43,541 nt of DNA from Acidimicrobiales bacterium (GTDB lineage: Bacteria; Actinomycetota; Acidimicrobiia; Acidimicrobiales; SZUA-35), in NCBI GenBank assembly GCA_020628065.1, contig JAHDFR010000019.1, forward strand, positions 1 through 43,541. The letters run 5' to 3'. The notes under the pieces were generated by a model. The model did not search any database, was not told the origin of the DNA, and saw nothing but the letters and a program-made list of their open reading frames with translations. Positions 24,634-33,634 of this stretch are shown here, in pieces. Made by a program: the position numbers and the translations under genes. Within the stretch, counting starts at the first letter, position 1. Every line of letters begins with the position of its first letter.

Positions 24634-25170
24634 TTAAACCTCGGTTGCATCGATGTGTTCGGCTGCCTGAAGGACCGCGGCCACAATAGTGTCGTAGCCG
24701 GTGCAACGGCACAGATTGCCCGAGAGCCCGATACGAACTTCCTCGTCCGACGGTTCGGGGTTGGAGTCCAGCAGCGCTCTGGCCGACATCAACATCCCTG
24801 GAGTACAGAAGCCACATTGAACGCCACCGGCATCAAGCAGCAACTGTTGTAGCGGACTCAGATCGACGGCTCCGGCGAGACCTTCAACGGTCGTCACTGC
24901 CCGGCCTTGCGCCTGAGCAGCCAGGTAGCTGCAGGAGTTGACAGGCCGGCCATCGACCAGCACCATGCACGCACCGCATTCACAGTCGTCGCAGCCTTGT
25001 TTGGTGCCGGTCAGTCCCACGTGGTCACGAATAACGTCCAGCAGCAGCGCGCCGGACGGTGCAGACACCGGATACCTGACTCCGTTGACCGCCAACGGGT
25101 AGGAAACGTCGGGTTGCCCGCCGCCGGTGCTTTCGGATGGTGTTTGGTCGTCCATCGGTTCGCTGTTCAT
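24634..25170 (-). CDS. Molybdenum hydroxylase small subunit, [2Fe-2S] ferredoxin-type
   Basis: 178 residues; carries two [2Fe-2S] clusters that pass electrons from the molybdenum site to FAD. Plant-type cluster ligands are Cys60, Cys65, Cys68 ([10 protein letters not shown]) and Cys80; the second, all-helical cluster uses Cys119, Cys122 (QCGFCTPGM) and Cys154, Cys156 (NLCRCTGY). The position normally occupied by Gly in the first motif (GCxxGxCGAC) is Cys63 here, an extra cysteine beside the cluster. The start overlaps the stop of the upstream FAD subunit by four bases (ATGA). It is a CoxS/XdhC-like subunit; the substrate is unknown. Confidence 0.93.
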   Translation of the reverse strand: MNSEPMDDQTPSESTGGGQPDVSYPLAVNGVRYPVSAPSGALLLDVIRDHVGLTGTKQGCDDCECGACMVLVDGRPVNSCSYLAAQAQGRAVTTVEGLAGAVDLSPLQQLLLDAGGVQCGFCTPGMLMSARALLDSNPEPSDEEVRIGLSGNLCRCTGYDTIVAAVLQAAEHIDATEV

Positions 25171-26114
25171 CGCTGTTCGGTTCTCCCTACGCCTTCAGCC
25201 CGGTTTACCGGCACGGCTATATGTTGACCGGCGGCCCGGCGTGCTCCGGCGTCGACCGCCCTTCGAGCCATGACTCCAACGGTATGTGATCGGTAGTCGG
25301 CACCTGCTCGTAGGTCGCTGATCGGCTGAGCCTGTGATGATGCTATTCGGGCCACATCGGTCAGAAGTCGTTCATCCACCGGCCTCCCGACCAGCTCCTC
25401 GAGACTGTGAACCTCAACAATGGTGGGTGCCACTGCGGTTAAAGCCACTGACAGGTGTTCAAGATGTCCGGAGTCGTCCAGCCGTACGCTGGCAGAGGCG
25501 CCGACGACGGCGATTTCCATAGCCCGTCGGTATTCGAGGCGAACGTAGGCGCTGCCTGAGCGTTCTGGACGACCGGGCAGGATGCAGGCTGTGCAGAGTT
25601 CGTCGGAGGTCGCTGCCGTCGTTCCCGGACCGGTCCACAGTTCGGCCGGTGAAAGTAGGCGCACTCCGTTCTGCGAGGTGAGTTCAATCATGGCGCCCAA
25701 GACGACCAGAGGGGCGCCGGTGTCCATGGCCGGAGAGCCGTTCATAACGTTGCCCCCAAGTGTCCCGACGTTCCGGGTGGCCGGCGAACCAACCAGTGCG
25801 GCGGCGTCGGCTAGCGCAGTGTAATCACCAACGACAATCTCGTCGGTCATCAGCCTGGCGTGAGTGACGGCCGATCCGAGAACAACTCGCTCTTCATCGA
25901 CGCGCACTTCCGCCAGCCCGGGAACCCGGTCAATGGCGACCAGCATCGTCGGCAAGGGGCTCTTGCCCTGGCGGGCCCCGACTACGAGGTCTGTCCCGCC
26001 GGCGATTGGTCTGGCTCCGGCTGCCATGGCCGCCAAGGCGGTATCGACGTTGTCGGCGATGGTAAATGGGGCGGCGTTGTATGACGCGGTGTCGGCCGCT
26101 GCTGGGTTGTTCAC
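25167..26114 (-). CDS. Molybdenum hydroxylase FAD-binding subunit
   Basis: 315 residues; the CoxM-like subunit that holds FAD and passes electrons to the final acceptor. FAD-binding motifs are PIAGGTDLVVGARQG (~36-50) and RNVGTLGGNVMNGSPAMD (~113-130), the latter being the TxGGN motif. The C-terminal domain ends with DYRSHTVGVMARRAV, typical of the family. It lies between the large and small subunit genes, overlapping each by four bases, so the three subunits are translationally coupled in the order large-medium-small. Confidence 0.93.
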   Translation of the reverse strand: MNNPAAADTASYNAAPFTIADNVDTALAAMAAGARPIAGGTDLVVGARQGKSPLPTMLVAIDRVPGLAEVRVDEERVVLGSAVTHARLMTDEIVVGDYTALADAAALVGSPATRNVGTLGGNVMNGSPAMDTGAPLVVLGAMIELTSQNGVRLLSPAELWTGPGTTAATSDELCTACILPGRPERSGSAYVRLEYRRAMEIAVVGASASVRLDDSGHLEHLSVALTAVAPTIVEVHSLEELVGRPVDERLLTDVARIASSQAQPISDLRAGADYRSHTVGVMARRAVDAGARRAAGQHIAVPVNRAEGVGRTEQR

Positions 26115-28510
26115 TGCTGCTCCGTTCCGTTCTCGCTTCCGCCCTGATACGGATCGCCATCGCGTGCCGTTTGCATGGCCTCCCAGATTCGCTCGGCCGT
26201 CATCGGCATCTGCCGGATTGGCGTACCAACCAGCTTGGCCAATGCACTGTTGACCGCAGCAGCGGTAGCCACATTGGGTGCCTCAGCCAGTCCCTTGGCT
26301 CCGGCCGGTCCCTCGCCCGGGTAGGACTCAATGAAGTCGACGCTTATCCGGGGACCATCGGCTGCAGTCTGAAGTTTGTATTCAAGAAGCATCGGGTTGC
26401 GCTGATTGCCCTGCTCGTCGTAGATCGTGCCCTCGGTCAAGGCTTGTCCGATGCCCATCATAATTCCGCCGTGGACTTGGCCGAGGGCCCCTGTTCGGTT
26501 GAGAATTCTTCCCGAATCGTGGGCGGCGGCGACTGATACCACTCGGGCTACGCCGGTGTCGGAGTCGAGTCGGACCTTTACGGCGTGGCAGGAGAACTGC
26601 GGGGACAGCCATGCCGCCATGCCCTGGTCACCTACACAGGTTGCCGTCACGGTGGGGTAGGTGACCTCGGCGGCCGAGCCGTGTCCGAGCAGCAGTGAGC
26701 CTCCGGCCGCCTCCGCTGCCAGCTCGGCTATTGGAACCGAAGCTGCCGGCGTTCCCGCCACCGACGCCTGCCCGTCGTTCAGCACGATGTCAGTTGGAGA
26801 GGCTTCGAGCCGGTCGGCGGCCAGCTGGCGAAGCTGATCGGCGACTTGAGCGGCTGCGGCCATGACGGCGCGCCCGTTGTTGAACAATGTCTGGGATCCG
26901 GTTGCCCCCATGTCGTAGGGAGCCGCGCTGGTGTCCTGATAGACCAGCTCGAAGTCTTCGGGGTCCATTCCGACCTCGTCGGCTGCCAGTTGACGCATCG
27001 TCATGACCGCCCCGGTGCCACACTCCTGAGCTCCGGTGATGATTTGGCCTTTGCCGTCGCTGTCAATCTTGAGGTAGGCGCCGGACGGCATCGAGAACGA
27101 CGGCCACCAACCGACAGCTACTCCGTACGCTTCATCTTCGGCCAGGTCACCGGCTCGCTCGTCGTCTGGATCCCCGTCGGGGATGAGCGCGGAAATGGCG
27201 GTATCGATGCAGTCCTGAAGTCCTATGTCTCCGTACACCTGGCCGACTGGACCGGTGGATCCGGAGCGCAGGCCGTTGAGGCGTCGGAAGGCAACGGGAT
27301 CCATATCAATCGCTTTGGCCAACTCGTCGGTGTGAGACTCCACCGCCCAACACCCTTGCGGTGCTGTCGGGGCCCGGACCGAGCCGGCCGGCTGATGGTT
27401 GGTGTAGGCGAGATGGGCCTCGATGTCGAGGTTTGGTATCTCGTAGGGACCGGTGGCCTGCATGGCGGCCAGTTGCGGGAAGAACGCCTTGTCGGCCAAG
27501 TAGGCTCCGCCGTCGAGCACCAGGCGGCCGGTTCTGGCCAAGATCTTGCCGTCCGAGTCAAGCCCGGTCGTGAGCTCCACCACCATGGCTTCTCGTCGGC
27601 GATCAGGGGCCAGGAACTCCTCGGCTCGGCTGAAGACCAGTTTGACCGGTCGTTTGGCGGCGCGAGCAAGGGCGGCGATGTGGGCCTCGAAGTGGAATCC
27701 GCACTTGCCGCCGAAACCGCCTCCGAGATGGGGTACAACCACTCTCACCCGGTTGGTTGGCAGCCCCAGCGTTTCACAAATACCCGCTCGGGCGTCAAAG
27801 GGAACCTGAGTAGATGTCCAAACGGTAAGCTTCTCGCCCTCCCACTGGGCGACGACGGCCCGAGGTTCGATGGGCACGGCATGACAGCCGTCGGCCACGT
27901 AGCGGCTCGATATGACGGTTTCGGCCGAAGCCATCGCACCGGCGGCATCGCCCCTCGAGAGCGAGGAGAACGAGGCGGTGTTTCCTGATCGGATCACGCC
28001 TTCGTCGGCCTCATACGACGCCCAGTCCTCGTGAACCAGTGGAGAGCCCTCTTGTAGAGCGGCTTCGGCGTCAACCACCGGTTCCAACGGCTCCAGATCG
28101 GCATTGATGGCGGCGACGGCGGCTTCGGCTGCTTCCACGGTGGTGGCGGCTACAGCCGCCAGAATCTCACCCTCAAACCGGACAACGTCCCGGGCGAACA
28201 AACGGCGATCAGCGACCGCAGGGCTGTAGCGCACATCCGGCACGTCGGCGTCACTCAGCACCGCCAGCACCCCTGGCACTTGGCGAGCGGCCTCAAGGTC
28301 GAGCGAGCGAATTCGGGCGCTTGACACTCCGGCATACAGGAACTTGGCATGGAGCATGCCGGCCAGTTGAAGGTCTGCGGTGTAGCGACCCGAGCCGGTC
28401 ACCTTGTCTGGGCCGTCGGCCCGGACGAAGCGGCGGTGATGTCGCTGCGAACTTGACGAAGCCTCACCACTCGATTGATCGACCGGGTTCGTGTCAACGG
28501 TGTCCGTCAC
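26111..28510 (-). CDS. Molybdenum hydroxylase large (molybdopterin-binding) subunit
   Basis: 799 residues from GTG 28510, which has AGGAG five bases upstream; ATG 28525 is an alternative. It is the xanthine-oxidase-family catalytic subunit. Visible are VRADGPDKVTGSGRYTADL at the N-terminus, the Moco-binding loop HLGGGFGGKCGFHFEAH, the VRAPTAPQGCWAVES segment, QECGTGAVMTMRQLAADE, ATGSQTLFNNGRAV, and AKGLAEAPNVATAAAVNS containing the Glu expected as catalytic base. The active-site loop of form I CO dehydrogenase (AYRCSFR) is not present, so CO oxidation is unlikely. The true substrate could be an N-heterocycle, aldehyde or nicotinate-like compound. No Moco maturation genes are nearby. Confidence 0.9.
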   Translation of the reverse strand: MTDTVDTNPVDQSSGEASSSSQRHHRRFVRADGPDKVTGSGRYTADLQLAGMLHAKFLYAGVSSARIRSLDLEAARQVPGVLAVLSDADVPDVRYSPAVADRRLFARDVVRFEGEILAAVAATTVEAAEAAVAAINADLEPLEPVVDAEAALQEGSPLVHEDWASYEADEGVIRSGNTASFSSLSRGDAAGAMASAETVISSRYVADGCHAVPIEPRAVVAQWEGEKLTVWTSTQVPFDARAGICETLGLPTNRVRVVVPHLGGGFGGKCGFHFEAHIAALARAAKRPVKLVFSRAEEFLAPDRRREAMVVELTTGLDSDGKILARTGRLVLDGGAYLADKAFFPQLAAMQATGPYEIPNLDIEAHLAYTNHQPAGSVRAPTAPQGCWAVESHTDELAKAIDMDPVAFRRLNGLRSGSTGPVGQVYGDIGLQDCIDTAISALIPDGDPDDERAGDLAEDEAYGVAVGWWPSFSMPSGAYLKIDSDGKGQIITGAQECGTGAVMTMRQLAADEVGMDPEDFELVYQDTSAAPYDMGATGSQTLFNNGRAVMAAAAQVADQLRQLAADRLEASPTDIVLNDGQASVAGTPAASVPIAELAAEAAGGSLLLGHGSAAEVTYPTVTATCVGDQGMAAWLSPQFSCHAVKVRLDSDTGVARVVSVAAAHDSGRILNRTGALGQVHGGIMMGIGQALTEGTIYDEQGNQRNPMLLEYKLQTAADGPRISVDFIESYPGEGPAGAKGLAEAPNVATAAAVNSALAKLVGTPIRQMPMTAERIWEAMQTARDGDPYQGGSENGTEQQ

Positions 28511-28636
28511 CTCGACTCCTCTCATCGCCGAGCCATTCGAGCCCGGCCTCGTGTCGAAAGCATGCCAAAGTCTCCGCCTCTTCGGCACACCGAAAGAATC
28601 GGAGCCGAGGTGTCTACCGTTCTGAGTTGCTCTGGC

Positions 28637-30433
28637 CTAGTTTGTTGCGGCGTCTTTATTGGCGCCTTTGTTGCTGTCTTTGTTGCTGTGCTTGCCCTTG
28701 TTCTGAGCCTTGTTCTGGCGCTTCTGGATGTTGGCCCACTCGTCTCGCAGCCCAACAGTGCGGTGGAACACACTCGGGTCATCGAGATCGACGGCGAAGT
28801 AGCCGAGGCGCTCGAATTGAACGACCTGACCGGGTGCAACGTCGGCCAGTGCTGCCTCCAGCCTCACATTGGTCAGCGTTTCCCGAGAATCGGGGTTGAC
28901 GCTGTCCAGGGGATCGGTTCCCCCTTCGCCGGGATGCGGATCGCTGAAGAGTCTGTCGTAGAGGTTCACCGTCCCGCCGACGGCGTGTTGGGCCGAGACC
29001 CAGTGAATCGTCGCCTTCACCTTGCGGCCATCGGGGGTCGAGCCGCCTTCGCTCTCGGGATCGTAGGTGCAGTACACAGTTGTCGGGTTGCCGTCGGGGT
29101 CGGTGTCGACGTCCGTGGCGGTGATATAGAAGCCGGCCCGTAGCCGAACTTCTCGCCCGATGGAGAGCCGGTAGTACTTGGGCGGCGGTTCCAGCTTGAA
29201 GTCGTCCTGTTCGATCCAAAGCTCCGGTCCGAACGAGACGGTGCGGGTTCCGGCCGAGTGATCCTCGGGGTTGTTTATCGCCTCCAGCTGGCGCTCTTCG
29301 CCTTCGGGCCAATTGGTTATGACCACCTTCAATGGCCTAAGCACAGCCATCCGACGAAGCGATGTGCGGTTCAGCTCGGTCCGAACGAACGACTCAAGTA
29401 GCTCGATCTCAGTGGTCGAGTTGGTGCGGGCGATACCCACCTTGTTGACGAAGGCCCGGATGGCCGAAGGTGGGTAGCCCCGTCGTCGGAGCCCCCGTAG
29501 CGTCGGCATACGGGGATCGTCCCAGCCGTCGACCAGCCCGTCATTGACCAAGCGAGCGAACACCCGCTTCGACATCGGGGTGTAAGTGAGGCCCAAACGG
29601 GCGTACTCGGTCTGCTCTGGTTGCTCGTAGGGCAGGTCAAGCTGGCTCAGGTACCAGTCGTACAGGGTACGGTTATCGGTGAACTCCAGGGTGCACAACG
29701 AGTGGGTGACCCCTTCGATGGCGTCGGATTGGCCGTGGGCCCAGTCGTAGGTCGGGTAGATGATCCACTGATCATCGGTCCGGTGGTGAGGCACGCGCTT
29801 GATGCGATACATGATTGGGTCGCGCAGCTGCATGTTCTCGCTCTGCATGTCGATCTTGGCTCGAAGCACCTTCTCGCCGTCGGCGAACTGGCCGTCACGC
29901 ATTCCGCGGAACAGACCGAGGTTCTCCTCGGGACTGCGGTCCCGATAAGGGCTTTCGATGCCTGGTTTGCCGAATCCGCCGCGCTGGGTGGAGATGGTTT
30001 CGGCATCCTGGTCGTCGACGTAGGCCAAGCCCTTTCCGATCAGCTCTTCGGCCCAGTCATACAGTTGCTGAAAGTAGTCGGAGGCGTACAGGGCAGGGCC
30101 CGACGGGGTGTAGCCGAGCCAGGCAAGGTCTTCCTGGATGCCGTCGATGTACTCCTGGTCCTCGCCCTCGGGGTTGGTGTCGTCGAACCGGAGGTTGCAG
30201 GTTCCGCCGAATTCGGCCGCAACCGAAAAATTCAGATTGATGGCCTTGGCGTGCCCAATATGCAGATAGCCGTTCGGTTCCGGGGGAAACCGGGTCTGGA
30301 CACGCTGTGAGAACCGACCCGACGCATTGTCGGCGATGACCTTTTCGCGGATGAAGTCGGTGGAGGTCGACTCGGTGGATGCCTGGGCTTCGACGCCGTC
30401 GTCCGGGGCGTCGACCGGGGTCTCTGTACTCAC
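28637..30433 (-). CDS. glnS: Glutaminyl-tRNA synthetase
   Basis: Class I synthetase that charges tRNA-Gln directly. About 598 residues from GTG 30433; TTG 30514 would add 27 residues that do not resemble the family, and no strong ribosome site settles it. TDFIREKVIADNASGR, TRFPPEPNGYLHIGHAKAIN (HIGH motif), FDDTNPEGEDQEYIDGI, WIIYPTYDWAHGQSDAIEGV and YTPMSKRVF (KMSKS region) are all GlnRS-specific rather than GluRS. A C-terminal anticodon-binding beta-barrel domain follows. The last ~30 residues are Lys/Asn-rich (QNKAQNKGKHSNK). Most actinobacteria form Gln-tRNA through GatCAB instead, so this enzyme was probably acquired. The hydroxylase large subunit starts 126 bases downstream. Confidence 0.93.
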   Translation of the reverse strand: MSTETPVDAPDDGVEAQASTESTSTDFIREKVIADNASGRFSQRVQTRFPPEPNGYLHIGHAKAINLNFSVAAEFGGTCNLRFDDTNPEGEDQEYIDGIQEDLAWLGYTPSGPALYASDYFQQLYDWAEELIGKGLAYVDDQDAETISTQRGGFGKPGIESPYRDRSPEENLGLFRGMRDGQFADGEKVLRAKIDMQSENMQLRDPIMYRIKRVPHHRTDDQWIIYPTYDWAHGQSDAIEGVTHSLCTLEFTDNRTLYDWYLSQLDLPYEQPEQTEYARLGLTYTPMSKRVFARLVNDGLVDGWDDPRMPTLRGLRRRGYPPSAIRAFVNKVGIARTNSTTEIELLESFVRTELNRTSLRRMAVLRPLKVVITNWPEGEERQLEAINNPEDHSAGTRTVSFGPELWIEQDDFKLEPPPKYYRLSIGREVRLRAGFYITATDVDTDPDGNPTTVYCTYDPESEGGSTPDGRKVKATIHWVSAQHAVGGTVNLYDRLFSDPHPGEGGTDPLDSVNPDSRETLTNVRLEAALADVAPGQVVQFERLGYFAVDLDDPSVFHRTVGLRDEWANIQKRQNKAQNKGKHSNKDSNKGANKDAATN

Positions 30434-30572
30434 CCAGTGCACCGTATCGGCTGAACTGCGGCGATGAATCTTCTCGGACCCGGTTGAGGTCCGGATGATT
30501 TTGAGATAGGACAAGTCCCAACGGTGGGCCGACTCGGAGCCAACCGACCAAGCCGATTAGGAGAGCACTTCG

Positions 30573-30983
30573 ATGGCCACGGTTCAGCTGCTGGAATACG
30601 ACGACATGAGTCCTGAGGCTCGGTCCGTCATCGACGACATCAAGTCGACGCGTCAAGTCGATGACGTCAACAACTTTTGGAAGGCCCTGGCCAATGATCC
30701 GACCACGCTCGGTCGCATCTGGGAAGGGCTGAAGACGGTCATGGGTCCCGGACATCTCGACCCTGTCGTTAAAGAGATGATCTATATCGCCGTCTCGGCG
30801 GCCAATAGCTGCGACTACTGCATCCACTCTCACACCGCATCAGCCAGGGCCAAGGGGATGACCACCGAGCAACTCGGCGAACTTCTGGCCGTAGTGGGCA
30901 TGGCCCACCAAACCAACGCGTTGGCCACCTCCATGGCGGTACCCGTCGACCGGCAATTCGACGCTCACCCTGACGCCGATTAG
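30573..30983 (+). CDS. AhpD-like / carboxymuconolactone decarboxylase family protein
   Basis: 136 residues of the CMD/AhpD fold. The redox motif CDYCIHSH (Cys80, Cys83, then His85 and His87) matches AhpD-type proteins, where CxxC plus a nearby His supports thiol-dependent peroxidase or electron-transfer activity. The preceding helix (DPVVKEMIYIAVSAANSC) and following TASARAKGMTTEQLGELLAV are typical. The partner and physiological reductant are unknown. ATG 30573 follows a GGAGAGC site; the gene is divergent from glnS over a 139-base region. Confidence 0.9.
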   Translation: MATVQLLEYDDMSPEARSVIDDIKSTRQVDDVNNFWKALANDPTTLGRIWEGLKTVMGPGHLDPVVKEMIYIAVSAANSCDYCIHSHTASARAKGMTTEQLGELLAVVGMAHQTNALATSMAVPVDRQFDAHPDAD

Positions 30984-31018
30984 AAGACTGGCCAATGCCC
31001 GATGTGGCCTAAGAAGCT

Positions 31019-31035
31019 TGGCCGTCAAGCGGCCA
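31019..31035 (+). terminator. Hairpin after AhpD-like gene
   Basis: Stem TGGCCG/CGGCCA with loop TCAAG lies 36 bases after the AhpD-like stop. No T-run; a weak candidate. Confidence 0.3.
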
Positions 31036-31090
31036 CGCCGGGTGGGATAAACCGGCGGATCGGCTGTTGCCGTGCGGCTAGTCTGAGTTG

Positions 31091-32758
31091 ATGAGCGACA
31101 TCTTTGCCCTCAGCGACGAAGCGACCGATACGGTCGCCTCTCAGGAGCCGATCTGGGCCACCTTTGCCGGAGTCTCCGGCCACGACGGACGTTGGCCTGA
31201 CATGTCACCTGAAGGCGTTGCCGACACCCGGACCATGTGGAGCCGAATCAAGGCTCAGGCTGAGGAGTGCCCAACCCCCGATGACCGCACCGCTCTGGCC
31301 AAGGCAGTTCTGTTGGATGAGTGTCAGTTGGCTATGGAGTCAATCGACTCCGGCAGGCCCTTCTTTGAACTGAACAACATCACCAGTCCTCACCAGGACC
31401 TGCGTTTCGTGTACGGCTCGATGGACATGTCAACACTCCAAGGGTGGGAGGACATCTGCTCCCGTTTGGCTTCGACCGGCTCGGCGCTGGACGGCTATCG
31501 ACGGTTGTTGGAGGAAGGCCGACTCAGCGGCAGAACCGTGGCCCGCCGCCAGGTCGAAGCCGTCCTAGAACAGGGCGGGTCCCTTAAGTCCGAGAGCTCG
31601 GTGCTCGATCAGCTGGCCGAGAAGTTTGCTGCCTCTAATCTCGGCGATGACGCATTGGCCGATCGCCTGTCGGAGGCCATTGCCGCCGCCAAGGCCGCTT
31701 ATGTAGAGATCGACCGCTACCTGGCCGAGACCTATTTGGCTGATGCCACGGAGTCAGACGGGGTGGGCCGCAGCCGCTATGTGGCAGAGGCCGAAGCCCA
31801 TCTCGGGTGCTCGCTCGATCCCGATGAAACCTACCGTTGGGGATGGGACGAGGTCGAGCGCTTGTGGGCCGATCTGAAGACAGCTTGCGCCGAGATTGAC
31901 GGCGATGCCCCGGTCGCCGAGGTGATCGATCGCCTCAAGACTGGCGCCGAGTTCGCGGCCGTCGATGAAGCCCATTTTGTCCAGCTCATGACCGAGCGCC
32001 AGCATCAGGCGCTGGAGAATCTCCAGGGGGTTCATTTTGATGTCCCCGAGCAGATCCGCTCGATCGCCGTCCAAGTCGAGCCGGCCGGCGGGGCCAGTGC
32101 TGCTCACTACGTGCCGCCCTCAGAGGACTTCTCCCGAGTCGGGTCTGTTTGGTATCCGGTCGAGGGCAACAACCACTTTCCGCTTTTCGACGAGGTCACA
32201 ACCGCCTACCACGAGGGATTTCCGGGGCACCATCTGCAGGTCGGGGTGCAAATGACCCAGGGCGATGAGCTGTCCAGGTTCCATAAGACGATGGTCTGGC
32301 ATCCCGGCTCGGGTGAAGGATGGGCGCTGTACGCCGAACGGTTCATGGAGGAGATTGGCTACTTGGAACGACCGGAGTATCGAGTTGGCCTGTTGTCGAG
32401 CCAGCTACTTCGGTCCTGTCGGATTGCCATCGACATCGGCGTTCACTGCGGTCTCGCCATCCCTGCAGACGTGACATTTCACCCCGGCAGTGAGTGGTCG
32501 TTTGAGCTGGCCGAGGAGCTGTTGACTGAGCGGGCGTTGATGAGTGCCGATGCCGCTCGATCGGAGGTCATTCGCTACTTCGGCTGGCCGGGCCAGGCCA
32601 TCACCTACAAAGTGGGGGAGCAGGCCATTCTCGACATGCGAGCCGAGCACTCAGGCCGACCCAACTTTGACTTGAAGTCGTTCCACTCCCATTTGCTGGC
32701 TGTGGGTTCGGTGGGCCTCGACCTGCTGCGCCGGCAGATGGCCGGCGTCACCTATTGA
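31091..32758 (+). CDS. DUF885 family putative zinc hydrolase/peptidase
   Basis: 555 residues from ATG 31091; a TTG directly before it is less likely. The DUF885 hallmark YHEGFPGHHLQ lies near residue 373, an HExxxGH-type zinc site, followed by the second conserved block GEGWALYAERFMEEIGY, whose Glu is likely a metal ligand, and the C-terminal WPGQAITYKVGEQAIL segment. There is no signal peptide, so it is cytoplasmic. The family is thought to be metallopeptidase-like, but substrates are mostly uncharacterised. It ends near the minus-strand Mug-like gene (convergent). Confidence 0.88.
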   Translation: MSDIFALSDEATDTVASQEPIWATFAGVSGHDGRWPDMSPEGVADTRTMWSRIKAQAEECPTPDDRTALAKAVLLDECQLAMESIDSGRPFFELNNITSPHQDLRFVYGSMDMSTLQGWEDICSRLASTGSALDGYRRLLEEGRLSGRTVARRQVEAVLEQGGSLKSESSVLDQLAEKFAASNLGDDALADRLSEAIAAAKAAYVEIDRYLAETYLADATESDGVGRSRYVAEAEAHLGCSLDPDETYRWGWDEVERLWADLKTACAEIDGDAPVAEVIDRLKTGAEFAAVDEAHFVQLMTERQHQALENLQGVHFDVPEQIRSIAVQVEPAGGASAAHYVPPSEDFSRVGSVWYPVEGNNHFPLFDEVTTAYHEGFPGHHLQVGVQMTQGDELSRFHKTMVWHPGSGEGWALYAERFMEEIGYLERPEYRVGLLSSQLLRSCRIAIDIGVHCGLAIPADVTFHPGSEWSFELAEELLTERALMSADAARSEVIRYFGWPGQAITYKVGEQAILDMRAEHSGRPNFDLKSFHSHLLAVGSVGLDLLRRQMAGVTY

Positions 32759-32808
32759 TCTGAGTCGACGTGATCTGCTGACCCAATCGAGGTGGGTCGG
32801 TGTCCGGT

Positions 32809-33594
32809 CTAGCGCAGTGGCACAGGGTTGTTGAGCGCTGCCGACAAGTGCTCGGTAAGGTCTGGTAGCTGGCTGTGAGCGTTGAGACCGCTGGTGCTTG
32901 GCATCAGATATACGGGCCGCCCTCCCAGGCGCTCGTTCTGCCATCCGGCTTTGGCGGAACGATCCATCGTCACTCGCCAGCCGGCAAGGCCGACGAAGCA
33001 GATTCGTTCCGGTTGCAGCCAGGCTATGAGTTGCTCAACTCGGGTCAGGCCCTGTTGGTACTCGGTTGGCAACAGTTCACTTGCCTTGGTCGTTGTTCGC
33101 TTGACCAGATCGGTCATGCCAACGCCGTGCTGGGTGAGGGCCGCATCAGGGCTGAACGCCTCGGTGACCAGTCCGGCAGCAACTGCGGCCGGCCAGAATC
33201 GATTGCCCGGCCTGCCGAATCCGATGCCTCGATCGGCTGACGTCGGACTCGGATTCAGGCCGCACACCAGCAGCCGCATGTTGGCGGCGACGGTGTCGGG
33301 CAACGTCCACTGTCGTTCTGCGATGACAGAAGCCGAGTACTCACCGTCGTGTTTCGACGATGGCGGCCTTGAGGCTGACACACATCGGAAGCCGCCGCCG
33401 GTGACCAACTCGGTCAGTGCTGGTTGTCGGTCTGATCGACCGCTGGCGTCATCTGATCCCGCGATACCTGATCCCGCGATTGATGGTGCCGTGATACGGA
33501 AGCGGTCGCCCGTTGTGGTTCGACGGTGCAGGTCGAGGAGTTGTCCGGGCCACGACGAAGGATCGCCCTGGAGGTGAAGGTGGCCGACGGTCAC
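32809..33594 (-). CDS. Mismatch-specific uracil/thymine-DNA glycosylase (Mug/TDG family)
   Basis: 261 residues. The C-terminal ~160 residues are the Mug-type glycosylase domain: LLVCGLNPSPTSADRG (active-site Asn), GFGRPGNRFWPAA, GVGMTDLVKRTT, CFVGLAGWR, and the DNA-intercalation loop PSTSGLNAHSQLPDL. It removes uracil or thymine from G-mismatched pairs in base excision repair. An N-terminal extension of ~100 residues, including ITVGHLHL-like and TELVTGGGFRCV elements, is of a kind I associate with actinobacterial members. Start GTG 33594 has GGAAG six bases upstream. The symbol mug is withheld because orthology to the E. coli gene is not shown. Confidence 0.87.
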   Translation of the reverse strand: MTVGHLHLQGDPSSWPGQLLDLHRRTTTGDRFRITAPSIAGSGIAGSDDASGRSDRQPALTELVTGGGFRCVSASRPPSSKHDGEYSASVIAERQWTLPDTVAANMRLLVCGLNPSPTSADRGIGFGRPGNRFWPAAVAAGLVTEAFSPDAALTQHGVGMTDLVKRTTTKASELLPTEYQQGLTRVEQLIAWLQPERICFVGLAGWRVTMDRSAKAGWQNERLGGRPVYLMPSTSGLNAHSQLPDLTEHLSAALNNPVPLR

Positions 33595-33634
33595 CGCTTC
33601 CAGGGCTCCGGCCTGGACAAAGGAGGTTCACCGG

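Noticed and set aside
26111-28510. Aerobic carbon monoxide dehydrogenase large subunit (coxL form I)
   Set aside because: The AYRCSFR active-site loop is absent; the equivalent region reads VRAPTAPQGCW.
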